DNA from: an uncultured Maribacter sp.
GTDB lineage: Bacteria; Bacteroidota; Bacteroidia; Flavobacteriales; Flavobacteriaceae
Assembly (NCBI GenBank): GCA_947493885.1
Contig: CANLTE010000003.1
Span: 248,001-312,000, forward strand
Direction: 5' to 3'
DNA length: 64,000 nt
Shown: in pieces, positions 7,604 through 15,954 of the stretch
Position numbering within the stretch: the stretch's first letter is position 1
How the letters are laid out: each line of letters opens with the position of its first letter
The notes under the pieces: generated by a model
The model's database searches: none
Seen by the model: only the letters and a program-made list of their open reading frames with translations
Told to the model about the DNA's origin: nothing
Program-made: the position numbers and the translations under genes

Positions 7604-8110
7604 ATGGAGAACAAAAAAGATTATGATATAATTGACAATCTTGTAGATGATTGGAAACAAGAACGCCCAGAACTTGATGCTTCTGCGATGTTAGTTGTTG
7701 GAAGAATTCTAAAATTGGGAAAAATATTAGAGAAAAAAGCCAGTATTGCAATACAAAATAATGATATAGTTTATTCAGATCTAGATGTTTTAGCCACGTT
7801 AAGACGTTCAGGAAAACCATTTGAACTAACCCCTAAACAATTAATGAAATCCGTTCTAATAACCTCTGGAGCCATGACTGCTTTACTAAAAAGGTTAGAA
7901 AAATTAAAACTAATTTATCGAATACCAAGTCAAAAGGATGGTAGAGTTATAAGTGCTGGTCTAACAAAAAAGGGGGAGGCAGTAATAGATAATGCTATTG
8001 AAATTCGTTTTAAAGAAGCTAAAGATACAGTAAGTATCTTTGATGAAAGTGAAAAGAAACAGCTATCGGATTTGTTAAAAAAACTACTAAAATCTGTAGA
8101 TTCAAATTAG
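7604..8110 (+). CDS. MarR-family transcriptional regulator
   Basis: This 168-aa cytoplasmic protein has the winged-helix core at residues ~58-135: SDLDVLATLRRSGKPFELTPKQLM, recognition helix SGAMTALLKRLEKLKLIYR, and wing PSQKDGRVISAGLTKKG, which carries the conserved DGR. Flanking helices form the dimer interface. It is transcribed divergently from the hydrolase/D-amino-acid enzyme pair, and the shared intergenic region holds two operator palindromes. It very probably autoregulates and controls that pair, with a small ligand relieving repression. Confidence 0.88.
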   Translation: MENKKDYDIIDNLVDDWKQERPELDASAMLVVGRILKLGKILEKKASIAIQNNDIVYSDLDVLATLRRSGKPFELTPKQLMKSVLITSGAMTALLKRLEKLKLIYRIPSQKDGRVISAGLTKKGEAVIDNAIEIRFKEAKDTVSIFDESEKKQLSDLLKKLLKSVDSN

Positions 8111-8407
8111 ATTTAATTCACGCGGGACTTAGGTTTTGGCTCCACAATTTCTTCTCTAAGTAAAGTTCAGTTTTCTTTATATTGTTAATGAATAGTTTAA
8201 AATAAGCTAATTCAAGGTAACTAAGTTTTTAGACCTCTGAAAACACCTCTAAAACTTGACGAAGTGGAAGTTTTTCATAGTTTCTCTTCCTCCTCAGAAA
8301 AAACCTTAACAATCTAAATTAGATATCGTTAAGATTTTTGTTTTTTATACACTTTTAAGACTAGATTTTTTATATTTAATAAATTATTAATATTTCTTTT
8401 TTTGTAA
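8111..8407. other. Non-coding spacer with second border-like sequence
   Basis: This is a 297-bp gap without a supported gene. It carries a tRNA-3'-end-like stretch (8280-8295) similar to 4996-5011, followed by a terminator hairpin. The remainder is AT-rich. Confidence 0.5.
8305..8346 (+). terminator. Intrinsic terminator
   Basis: A stem CTTAAC (8305-8310) / GTTAAG (8328-8333) encloses an inner palindrome ATCTAA-A-TTAGAT and is followed by ATTTTTGTTTTTT. It ends the marR transcript 195 bp after the stop codon. Its upstream flank resembles that of the 5012 terminator. Confidence 0.65.
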
Positions 8408-9013
8408 ATGAAGTCATTTCAGTTTCTGCTATTTTTAGTTTTAATATGTCTTTCTAGCTGCTCTTCAACAAAGCTTATGGACTCATGGAAATCGCAAAGT
8501 TTTGATTCCCTTTCTAATTCTAAAATATTAGTAATTTCGGAAAGCCCAGAACTAAATGTGCGAAAATCATATGAAAGGGCAATAGCTAGTAAATTACGTA
8601 GTCAAAACCTAGATGCCATAGAAGCGCATATTCAGTTTCCTTCGCTTAAAGAGGCAAACACTCCTAAAGAGGTAACACAAACTGTACAAATGTTTAAAAA
8701 TGCTGGTATTTCCGGGATTATTATAACATCCCTGAAACAAACTATTGAAACGCAAAATGGTACCATGGCCGCGCAAACAAGTATTCCTGCAAATTATAGT
8801 AAAAAAGCTAGTTTTGGAAGTAATTCAAGGGATTCTAACATTCCCATGGTATCTACTTCTAAGACCTATGTATTAGAGGCTCTTACCTATAATCTGACCT
8901 TAAAAAAAGAAGAACAGCTTATAAATGTATGTCTTGTTGATGTAACAGATCCAGATGAAGCAGATAAAATACAAAAGACTTTTACTAAAATAATAGCCAA
9001 TCAGTTTAAGTAA
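8408..9013 (+). CDS. Lipoprotein A of a three-member paralogous family
   Basis: This 201-aa lipoprotein has a signal peptide ending in the lipobox LSSC. The mature part starts SSTKLMDSWKSQSF, then a strand-rich domain with KILVISESPELNVRKSYERAIASKLRSQNLDAIEAHIQFP and a C-terminal segment TYVLEALTYNL. The two other lipoproteins at 10343 and 12061 share this plan: TW/SYK motif, a KhhVI strand, an R..YE helix, a GINAI strand, a YhhEAhhYN strand and a FxKxIxNxh end. The fold is reminiscent of CsgG/LpoB-like or nucleotide-free Rossmann lipoproteins, but I do not recognise a named family. It opens the Tle1-like gene cluster. Confidence 0.65.
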   Translation: MKSFQFLLFLVLICLSSCSSTKLMDSWKSQSFDSLSNSKILVISESPELNVRKSYERAIASKLRSQNLDAIEAHIQFPSLKEANTPKEVTQTVQMFKNAGISGIIITSLKQTIETQNGTMAAQTSIPANYSKKASFGSNSRDSNIPMVSTSKTYVLEALTYNLTLKKEEQLINVCLVDVTDPDEADKIQKTFTKIIANQFK

Positions 9014-9029
9014 GTGACTTTATTCCTTA

Positions 9030-10280
9030 ATGAATTTCAATTATATGTCTTTGAGTCAAAATAGATTTACATATCAAATTTTAAAATGGTCAAAAATGAC
9101 ATTTGTTTTGATTATCTTTTCGGCATGCGGAAGTAAAAATGCTGTTATACACAATCCCGTTTTTTTGGGAGATTCATCCAAAAAAATAGCTATTTTTTTG
9201 GACGGAACTACAAATAATGAACGTAGTCATACTAACGTTTCTAAGCTTTTTAACTTAGTTACGCTTCAGAATAATCCCCAAGTAAGTGCTGCCTATTTAC
9301 GAGGAGTTGGTAATGGTGCTGATTTTGTTGGAATACTAACGGGTTCGGGAATCAGAGGAGAAGTCTGTAATGGATACTTATATCTAGCAGAACATTATAA
9401 TCATGAGCGCATGGACGAAATTTATCTCTTTGGCTTTAGTAGAGGGGCTTACGCAGCCAGAATTCTAGCAGGAATGATTCACTCAGCTGGCATTGTTGAT
9501 TTAAGTGCCATTCCCAAAAGTAAAAGATTAAAATATGTTAAAAAAATATATAACGCCCATAAAGGAGATAAAACCTTGAAGGAAAGAAGAAAAGCTGTTT
9601 TTGAATTAACCCAGCAGGAAATGGATTACGATAGTTATAAAATTGAATTTATGGGCTTATGGGATACGGTTGCATCATTGGGTATTCCTGACTATAAAGA
9701 TGATTATTACGTGGAAGAAACCAAATATCATGATCAGCTTTGTAATATTAAAAGCGCCTCACAAGCATTGTCGTTAAATGATAATAGAGGTTCTGTTTTT
9801 ACACCATCAATATTAACAGATGATTATTTAGTTAAGTATTGTAAAGAGGTAAACCCCAAGGAAATTACAAATGAAGTATGGTTTTTTGGAGCGCATTCAG
9901 ATGTTGGTGGGGGTGCTTTTAACACTAATATTAGTGGAGTCTCCCTAAATTGGATGATTGACGAACTTAAAGAATCTAAATTGCTGCCTAATTCAGCTAC
10001 CGTTTATGAAAATCCAATGGACATTACAAATAATCCAAGAAAGGGTTTCATGAAACTCTTTTATCCTAAAAAGGGACGAAAACTGATCTTCTTTTCTTCG
10101 AGAAACGGATACAAAAAGGAAAAACTAAAATTGCATCACTCGGTCTTAGATCGCTTAGAGCGTTCGCTGCAAACCTATGAGGTGAACTTGATTAAGCTTT
10201 TTGGAGAATGTTTTAAAAAAAATAATAAAGGAGGCTATGATTACTTAAAAAAATCAGCTTGTTTTAACATCGTAAACTAG
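9030..10280 (+). CDS. Lipid-anchored DUF2235 (Tle1-like) phospholipase/hydrolase
   Basis: This 416-aa protein has the DUF2235 alpha/beta-hydrolase fold used by Tle1 phospholipase effectors of type VI secretion. Visible are the start strand KKIAIFLDGTTNN, the nucleophile elbow G135-F-S137-R-G, Asp212 in GLWDTVASLG, and His289 in FGAHSDVGGG, giving a plausible Ser-Asp-His triad. Unlike T6SS effectors it carries an N-terminal lipoprotein signal (MTFVLIIFSAC, Cys33). The annotated start is the first ATG; the ATG at 9096 would give a tidier signal peptide. It sits between two paralogous lipoprotein genes with 16- and 62-bp gaps. No T6SS gene is nearby. Lipase activity is inferred from family. Confidence 0.8.
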   Translation: MNFNYMSLSQNRFTYQILKWSKMTFVLIIFSACGSKNAVIHNPVFLGDSSKKIAIFLDGTTNNERSHTNVSKLFNLVTLQNNPQVSAAYLRGVGNGADFVGILTGSGIRGEVCNGYLYLAEHYNHERMDEIYLFGFSRGAYAARILAGMIHSAGIVDLSAIPKSKRLKYVKKIYNAHKGDKTLKERRKAVFELTQQEMDYDSYKIEFMGLWDTVASLGIPDYKDDYYVEETKYHDQLCNIKSASQALSLNDNRGSVFTPSILTDDYLVKYCKEVNPKEITNEVWFFGAHSDVGGGAFNTNISGVSLNWMIDELKESKLLPNSATVYENPMDITNNPRKGFMKLFYPKKGRKLIFFSSRNGYKKEKLKLHHSVLDRLERSLQTYEVNLIKLFGECFKKNNKGGYDYLKKSACFNIVN

Positions 10281-10342
10281 TTATTATTTATTGATGAAAA
10301 CTTAAAGATTAACCTTAATTTTACCACTCTAAATCATCAAAA

Positions 10343-11002
10343 ATGAAAAAAACATATCAATTTTACTTACTTACCTTTAGTCTCTTAATTTTATCTGGAT
10401 GTGGTGGGATGAAATTGAGTAATTCATACAAGTCAGATAAATTTGAAGCTTTTCGTAGTAAAAAAATGCTTGTAATCTCAAGAACTCCTCTTAAGGATGT
10501 TAGAAAAGAATATGAATTAGAAATTACAAAAAAACTTAATAATCAAGGAATTAACGCCGTCGCTAGTCACGAAGCTTTCCCTGATTTGAAACGTGTTGAT
10601 AACAAGACTTCAGAAAAGATTGAAGAGATAATTGCTACGTTTAGACAACAAGGTTTTGAAACAATATTATTGACCTCTTTGAAAGATGTTAAGGAGCAGG
10701 AAATATTGCAAAGACAGGGTGGATACAATTCCTTAATGGAATATTATGGGAATCAATATATCACTTTAAAAGGATATTATGATGATGTAAATGCTCCACC
10801 ACGTTTACCTCCTTTAGAAAGTCCTGAGGAAGTAACATATAGAACTGAAACCGCATATGTATTGGAAGCAGTAATGTATAATTTGGTTTTAGAAGAGGAG
10901 AAAAGATTACTATCTATTACAACAGCGGAAATAACGAATCCTGATTCAGGAAAAATAGTACGTAAAGCTTTTGCTAAGATTGTGACGAATGAATTAAGAT
11001 AA
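10343..11002 (+). CDS. Lipoprotein B of the paralogous family
   Basis: This 219-aa lipoprotein has a signal peptide with lipobox LSGC (Cys20). The mature domain aligns along its length with the 8408 protein: LSNSYKSDKF, KMLVISRTPLKDVRKEYELEITKKLNNQGINAVASHEAFP, ETILLTSLKD, TAYVLEAVMYNLVLEEEKRL, and the end KAFAKIVTNELR. It differs by an insert rich in Tyr and Pro (residues ~133-160). The gene starts 62 bp after the Tle1-like hydrolase and ends 4 bp before the HtrA-like protease gene, indicating one operon. Function unknown; a partner or guard role for the hydrolase is speculation. Confidence 0.65.
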   Translation: MKKTYQFYLLTFSLLILSGCGGMKLSNSYKSDKFEAFRSKKMLVISRTPLKDVRKEYELEITKKLNNQGINAVASHEAFPDLKRVDNKTSEKIEEIIATFRQQGFETILLTSLKDVKEQEILQRQGGYNSLMEYYGNQYITLKGYYDDVNAPPRLPPLESPEEVTYRTETAYVLEAVMYNLVLEEEKRLLSITTAEITNPDSGKIVRKAFAKIVTNELR

Positions 11003-11006
11003 AACC

Positions 11007-12029
11007 ATGCGCTACTTTATTTTAACTTTTTTGCTATTATTCTATGCCGCTGCAAAGGCGCAAGATTTATCATCTCTTTATGAAAAAGTTAAGCCAGCAG
11101 TAGTTGTAATTTATACTGAGGAACGAAAACTCCAAAGACTGGGAAATACAATGTCTATGGTTAATTCTCAAGGGCTTGGCTCTGGATTTATGATTTCGGA
11201 TACCCAAATCATAACTGCCGCTCATGTTGTTGATGTAGCGGAAAAGCTTTTTGTACAGTTTTTAGATGGTGAAATTATAGAGGCTAATGTGATTTCCACC
11301 TTTAAACAAGCTGATGTTGCCCTGATTAATTTGATAAAACCTAAAAAAAATGCGGTATTGGTTTCTTTAGGTGATTCAGATAAAAGTAAAGTAGGAGAAC
11401 AAGTGGTAGTAATCGGAGCTCCATTTGGATTATCGCATTCATTATCCTCAGGTTACATCAGCAGTAAAATAAGTAATATAAAAGATACTAACCCTTTTAC
11501 GAATACTGATTTTATACAAACTGATGCAGCCATCAATACAGGCAATTCAGGAGGACCAATGTTTAATTTAAAAGGAGAAGTAATTGGTATTGTAAGCCAA
11601 ATCAAAACTATTACAGGTGGTTTTCAAGGTATTGGTTTTGCAGCAACCTCCAACATTGCCAAAAACCTTTTGATAGATAAAAAAATTCCATGGACAGGAG
11701 CTGATTTTCTTCCACTTACTGGTAAGAGTGCTCAATTATTAAATCTTCCTCAAAATTCTGGATTACTAGTCCAACGTGTAGTTTCCACTTCCCTGTATGG
11801 AAAAATGGGATTACGCGGGGGTAATGTAGAGGCTACAATAGACGGTACTGATTTACTATTAGGAGGAGATATAATTCTTGCCTTTAATGGCATTCGTTTT
11901 GAGATGAATAATACGGTATTAAAACAATTAGGAGATTTTGCTACCAATCTTAAATCTGGTGATACCGTGGAAATTAAAATTCTAAGAGATGGTAAAATTT
12001 TATCTCTTAAAAATAGGAAAAACCATTAG
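11007..12029 (+). CDS. Periplasmic trypsin-like serine protease with PDZ domain (HtrA/DegP family, S1C)
   Basis: This 340-aa protein has a signal peptide (MRYFILTFLLLFYAAAKAQ). The protease domain carries a complete triad: H73 (TAAHVVD), D103 (ADVALI) and S181 (NTGNSGGPMF). A single C-terminal PDZ domain (residues ~235-335, LLVQRVV...GLRGG...GDIILAFNGI) makes it a short HtrA (DegS/HhoA-like) rather than a two-PDZ DegP. It would degrade or sense misfolded envelope proteins. It is separated from lipoprotein B by only 4 bp, so it probably serves that operon rather than being the general DegP. Confidence 0.85.
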   Translation: MRYFILTFLLLFYAAAKAQDLSSLYEKVKPAVVVIYTEERKLQRLGNTMSMVNSQGLGSGFMISDTQIITAAHVVDVAEKLFVQFLDGEIIEANVISTFKQADVALINLIKPKKNAVLVSLGDSDKSKVGEQVVVIGAPFGLSHSLSSGYISSKISNIKDTNPFTNTDFIQTDAAINTGNSGGPMFNLKGEVIGIVSQIKTITGGFQGIGFAATSNIAKNLLIDKKIPWTGADFLPLTGKSAQLLNLPQNSGLLVQRVVSTSLYGKMGLRGGNVEATIDGTDLLLGGDIILAFNGIRFEMNNTVLKQLGDFATNLKSGDTVEIKILRDGKILSLKNRKNH

Positions 12030-12060
12030 TCACTCCTTAGTTAAATTAATTCATATTAGT

Positions 12061-12735
12061 TTACTCAGGGATTACAATACCATCAATAATAAGTTGATTA
12101 ACCATTCTTTTGGTAAAACTTTCAGACGCATTTTTTAATGAAGATGGTTCCAATAATGAAGATTGTCCAGTCCATACCATAGTTTTTTTTCCTTCATACA
12201 ATTCTCCTTTTACATTGTACAATATAGCTTCTATTAGATATGATTTTTCTTTTGTATAATACCCCGGAGTATTAAAAGTTTGATACCCTTTAACAATATA
12301 TTCACCAACTCTGTAATATGCAGGAACATAAAGTGTTTCTCCCGGTTTATAACGGTCTGTTTCCTTAGAGTTTATCAAAGCCATTGTAATCACACCGTCT
12401 AAATCATTCTCTTTAATAATTTGGATATAGTCCTCAGCAGTTCTAATTTCTTCACTACCTCCTGGAGGAAAAATGCCAATACTTTCAATAGCATTAATTC
12501 CTTTATTTTTAAACAAAGCCACTGCATTTTGTTCAAAAATGTTTCGAGCTTTAAGATCTTTTCCCACACCAATAACAGCTATTTTAGAGTATTTTCTATC
12601 TTGATATGATTCTTTTGTCCAAGTGGTGTTCATTTTAGAAGTACCACACCCGTTCAATAAACAAATGAAAAGCATCGTCATTACACGAATGACAACATAC
12701 TTTATTTGAAATATGAATGATATTTCTGTTTTCAT
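12061..12735 (-). CDS. Lipoprotein C of the paralogous family
   Basis: This 224-aa lipoprotein starts at the ATG at 12735. The frame is open to 12783, but the extra codons overlap the end of the upstream gene. The lipobox is LLNGC. The mature domain shows the same plan as the lipoproteins at 8408 and 10343: MNTTWTKESYQDRKYSKIAVIGVG, ARNIFEQNAVALFKNKGINAIESIGIFPPG, DGVITMALI, YLIEAILYN, and the end FTKRMVNQLI. It is the most diverged copy and lies on the opposite strand, convergent with the protease gene (31 bp apart). Function unknown. Confidence 0.6.
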   Translation of the reverse strand: MKTEISFIFQIKYVVIRVMTMLFICLLNGCGTSKMNTTWTKESYQDRKYSKIAVIGVGKDLKARNIFEQNAVALFKNKGINAIESIGIFPPGGSEEIRTAEDYIQIIKENDLDGVITMALINSKETDRYKPGETLYVPAYYRVGEYIVKGYQTFNTPGYYTKEKSYLIEAILYNVKGELYEGKKTMVWTGQSSLLEPSSLKNASESFTKRMVNQLIIDGIVIPE

Positions 12736-12748
12736 AAAAGTTATTCCA

Positions 12749-13165
12749 TTATTTTTTATCCCACCCATTTCTTTTATAAACACCTTTAACGATTATGTCA
12801 TATTTTTTTAAATATTGATTATACTGGTCATCAGTGAGAATGGCTTTAATTTCTGAATGTTGTTTTTTAAGTAAACTATTGAACCCTAAACGCATTTCTT
12901 CTTCCGATAAAGCTTCTTCTTTCATCCCCAAACGTCTCATTTTGTATGTATAATATAGAATAATATTATAGTACTCTTCTCTTGATTCATCATTAAGCCC
13001 CATTGCGGTAGCTCTATTATAAAACCAAACTTGCATACTATCACGCTCTTTTGAAGTGAAAACGTCTGAAGTACCCACTTTACTCTTTTCAGACTTTTTT
13101 TGAGAAAAAGTAGTGAGACTTGTTAAAATACATAATATTAGCAATAAATATTGGATGTTTTTCAT
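12749..13165 (-). CDS. Secreted small helical protein (Spy/CpxP-like features)
   Basis: This 138-aa protein has a signal peptide (residues 1-21, ending TFSQ) and a Lys-rich linker. A helical, charged body follows with EEYYNIILYYTYKMRRLG and ends LTDDQYNQYLKKYD. The LTxxQ-x-x-Y/L motif and overall helicity resemble periplasmic Spy/CpxP chaperone-like proteins of Bacteroidota. It is followed 13 bp later by lipoprotein C on the same strand. The envelope-stress role is inferred from motif resemblance only. Confidence 0.55.
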   Translation of the reverse strand: MKNIQYLLLILCILTSLTTFSQKKSEKSKVGTSDVFTSKERDSMQVWFYNRATAMGLNDESREEYYNIILYYTYKMRRLGMKEEALSEEEMRLGFNSLLKKQHSEIKAILTDDQYNQYLKKYDIIVKGVYKRNGWDKK

Positions 13166-13197
13166 GAGTAATGTTTAAATATATTAGTAAATTTAAT

Positions 13198-14034
13198 TCA
13201 AATTATAACTTCATCACCTTCACGAGCAAAAAAACAATTCCTAAATAAGTCTTGACATTTTTTTTCTTCAGCTCTAATAAAATCGTCGTTATGGTCAGGG
13301 TCATGATGGGTCATATATAGTTTTTTGACCCTTGCCAATTTAGCAACTTCAATAGCTTGTTCCCAACTACTGTGTCCCCATCCTCTATATTTTGGCAGCT
13401 CCTCAGGAGTATATTGAGCCTCATGAACCAATAAATCTGCATCTTTAGCCAAATCTACAACACCTTGGTCAATTGCCTTTCCATGCTCCACATCAGTACA
13501 GTAAACAAATACCTTACCAGCCACTTCAAGACGATACCCGTAAGCTCCTCCAGGGTGAGAATGCCGTTTGGCTAACAATTTTCCTCCCTTTCCAGTAACA
13601 TAATCATGCTCGCTCGACTTTTCCACATGAAAATTGAAATCGGCTCCCATATTCTCAAGACGTACAGGAAAAAAAGTACTATCCATTTGTTTTGAAAAAA
13701 TAGCTCTAAGGTTAGTAATTTTCAAGTCTTCACCCATAGCAATAATGTCTATTTTTTTAGAAGAATCGTAAGCAGGAGCAAAAAAGGGAAACCCTTGCAT
13801 ATGATCCCAATGAAAATGAGAAAAAGCTATAACTATTTTATCTTCCAACCGCGAAGGTTTTTGCATTAATTCTTTTCCTAATGTTCTAATGCCTGTACCT
13901 GCATCAAAAATCAGTATATCACCTTTTTTGTTATCATCCATTACCGCAACGCAAGTAGTGTTGCCTCCAAATTCTTGAAACCCACTTTCGCAAACTGGGA
14001 TTGAACCTCTGGTGCCATAGAATTTAATTATCAT
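13198..14034 (-). CDS. Metallo-beta-lactamase-fold hydrolase (RNase Z/PhnP-like group)
   Basis: This 278-aa cytoplasmic protein has no signal peptide. It begins MIIKFYGTRGSIPV and carries the metal motif S72-H73-F-H75-W-D77-H78 (HxHxDH). Further ligands come from H155 or H157 (RHSHPGG), the DVEHG segment and the C-terminal TH-H-DPDHND. The GTRGSIP start and a GGNTTCV strand are typical of MBL-fold phosphodiesterase-like proteins related to PhnP and RNase Z, here possibly acting on cyclic nucleotides or phospholipid-derived diesters. Finding it beside a phospholipase-like protein is suggestive. Substrate unknown. Confidence 0.8.
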   Translation of the reverse strand: MIIKFYGTRGSIPVCESGFQEFGGNTTCVAVMDDNKKGDILIFDAGTGIRTLGKELMQKPSRLEDKIVIAFSHFHWDHMQGFPFFAPAYDSSKKIDIIAMGEDLKITNLRAIFSKQMDSTFFPVRLENMGADFNFHVEKSSEHDYVTGKGGKLLAKRHSHPGGAYGYRLEVAGKVFVYCTDVEHGKAIDQGVVDLAKDADLLVHEAQYTPEELPKYRGWGHSSWEQAIEVAKLARVKKLYMTHHDPDHNDDFIRAEEKKCQDLFRNCFFAREGDEVII

Positions 14035-14141
14035 AATCTAAGTTTTGAATTGAAAACAACTAAGTAACAAGATAAAATTTATATTTTGATACCATGGTAC
14101 TTATTTTCGTAACATTATTGATTTAACTATTTTTATTGTAT

Positions 14142-14837
14142 ATGAAAATTAATTCCTCTATTCTTTGTCGTTTCTTTAAGTCCTATTTTTGTATAGCATT
14201 AGTGTTGTTAACAATATTTGGTATTCAAGCTCAAGACATAATCGTTAATACTGATTCAATAACAACTCCTTTTAGAAAAGGACGATGGCTGACAGGACTA
14301 TCAGGAAGCATAAGCTCAAACACTAATAAAACTGGCACATCAGAGGAGAAAACAATCACCAATGAATTTGGACTTAACCTATCCACAGGAAGGTTTATTA
14401 AAGATAAATGGCTTTTGGGAGGAAAAATTAATATGGACAGAGCCAGTTCCGGTGGAAATATTGACCGCACCACTGAGTCTTTGTTTATTGGTCCGTTTGT
14501 TTCTCATTATTTATCGGCCAATAACCGCGGCTCACTATTTACGACCTTATCTACTGGTTATGTACGTTATCGGGAAGAAACACAACTAAATACGCTTCAG
14601 GTGGCGACTGAATTTTCGTCAGAAGGAGGAGGCTTCGGAACACTTCTTGGTTTGGGCTACTCATATGTTATTCAAGAAAAAATTGCCTTTGATATTGGGT
14701 TTAACCTAAACCTATTTTGGATTGGAGTTGATCAAGAGGAACTGCCCTCTGGTGTACTTAGTTCCGAAAATATAGCGATTAGTAATATTGCGTTCACTTT
14801 TGGATTCAATGTAATTCTTGATGATTTCTTTTTTTGA
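14142..14837 (+). CDS. Outer-membrane beta-barrel protein
   Basis: This 231-aa protein starts at ATG 14142; an in-frame TTG at 14136 is two codons upstream. After a signal peptide (cleavage near IQAQ) the chain is built of alternating amphipathic strands with Gly/Ser turns and a C-terminal aromatic end (VILDDFFF), typical of an eight-stranded outer-membrane barrel. The stop overlaps the next ATG by one base (TGATG), so the two outer-membrane genes are translationally coupled. No specific family is recognised. Confidence 0.65.
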   Translation: MKINSSILCRFFKSYFCIALVLLTIFGIQAQDIIVNTDSITTPFRKGRWLTGLSGSISSNTNKTGTSEEKTITNEFGLNLSTGRFIKDKWLLGGKINMDRASSGGNIDRTTESLFIGPFVSHYLSANNRGSLFTTLSTGYVRYREETQLNTLQVATEFSSEGGGFGTLLGLGYSYVIQEKIAFDIGFNLNLFWIGVDQEELPSGVLSSENIAISNIAFTFGFNVILDDFFF

Positions 14838-15949
14838 TGAAAAAGTACTTTTTAAATAGCCTTGTTTTTTTAATACCATTCTTACTTTTATCACAAGGAA
14901 GAGAAGAAGGTTTTGTAAAGACTGATACTATTGGTAAGCAAAAAAAAATAAAGCTTATTGCCATTCCAATAGCTTTTTACACTCCAGAAACAAAATTTGG
15001 AGTAGGGGGTGGTGGACAATTATTTTTATTAAATAAAACCAATCAATATAATCAACGACTTTCCAATATTTTATTTAGTGGAATTTATACGACAGCTGGA
15101 CAAATTATGTTCAATATAACTCCTCAGGTCTATTTGGGAAAAGGGGATTACTTTGTTGATGCTAATTACTTGTTTGAAATATATCCAAATTCATTTTGGG
15201 GTATTGGTCCAAAAACTCCAGAAGAAAATAAGGAGTTATATGACCAAACAACACACAAACTTAAACTTAGTTTTTTGAAACGATTACCCCCAGATTTAAA
15301 TTTTGGTTTCACCTATAATTTTATCAATCACCAAGTTACAGAAGTTAAGGAAGGCGGTCTACTAGATTCTGGAACTATTCTAGGCTCAGACCGCACGGTC
15401 ATAAGTGGATTAGGGGCTGAATTTAATTTAGACACACGAACTAATACTTCTTCTCCAGCTGATGGACAGTTATTTGAAATTGGAGCACACTTTTCAAGTG
15501 AGATTTTAGGAGCAACACATAGTTTTAACAAATTTACGCTTGATTTAAGGAACTACGAACCTCTGGGGGTGCGAAGTACCTTAGCGACCCAAGTCTATAT
15601 TGAAAATAATTTTGGAGATGTCCCTTTTCAAGGTATGGCTTTTTTTGGAGGAAGTAGTAGTGCTAGAGGATATTTTTATGGTCGCTTTTTAGATAAAAAT
15701 ATGTTTGTTATCCAAGCAGAATATCGCTATCGTCTTAAGCCGAGATGGAATTTAGCCGTATTCGGATTAGTAGGAAGCGTAGCTGGAGACGCTACTGACC
15801 TTTTGAAGTTTAATGCAATAAAACCTGGCTTTGGTGCTGGTGTAAGATTTAAGATATTAAAAGAACAAAATACTTGGTTACGATTAGATATTGGTAGCGG
15901 AAAAGATGGCCAAAACGGTATTTACTTTGGAGTGAACGAGGCCTTTTGA
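14837..15949 (+). CDS. BamA/TamA-like surface antigen barrel without POTRA domains
   Basis: This 370-aa protein starts at ATG 14837, overlapping the previous stop by one base. After a signal peptide (ending LLLSQG) the whole chain is a 16-strand-type barrel of the bacterial surface antigen (Omp85 C-terminal) family. Examples are GVGGGGQLFLL, DTRTNTSSPADGQLFEIGAHF, GGSSSARGYFYGRF (RGY/F motif), and the end GKDGQNGIYFGVNEAF. No POTRA repeats are present, so it is a stand-alone barrel as found attached to patatin-like phospholipases (PlpD) in other bacteria. This fits a cluster with a lipase-like protein. Function uncertain. Confidence 0.75.
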   Translation: MKKYFLNSLVFLIPFLLLSQGREEGFVKTDTIGKQKKIKLIAIPIAFYTPETKFGVGGGGQLFLLNKTNQYNQRLSNILFSGIYTTAGQIMFNITPQVYLGKGDYFVDANYLFEIYPNSFWGIGPKTPEENKELYDQTTHKLKLSFLKRLPPDLNFGFTYNFINHQVTEVKEGGLLDSGTILGSDRTVISGLGAEFNLDTRTNTSSPADGQLFEIGAHFSSEILGATHSFNKFTLDLRNYEPLGVRSTLATQVYIENNFGDVPFQGMAFFGGSSSARGYFYGRFLDKNMFVIQAEYRYRLKPRWNLAVFGLVGSVAGDATDLLKFNAIKPGFGAGVRFKILKEQNTWLRLDIGSGKDGQNGIYFGVNEAF

Positions 15950-15954
15950 ATTTT

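Noticed and set aside
9030-11002. Type VI secretion effector-immunity module
   Set aside because: The hydrolase resembles Tle1, but no VgrG, PAAR, Hcp or adaptor gene is present and the protein has a lipoprotein signal.
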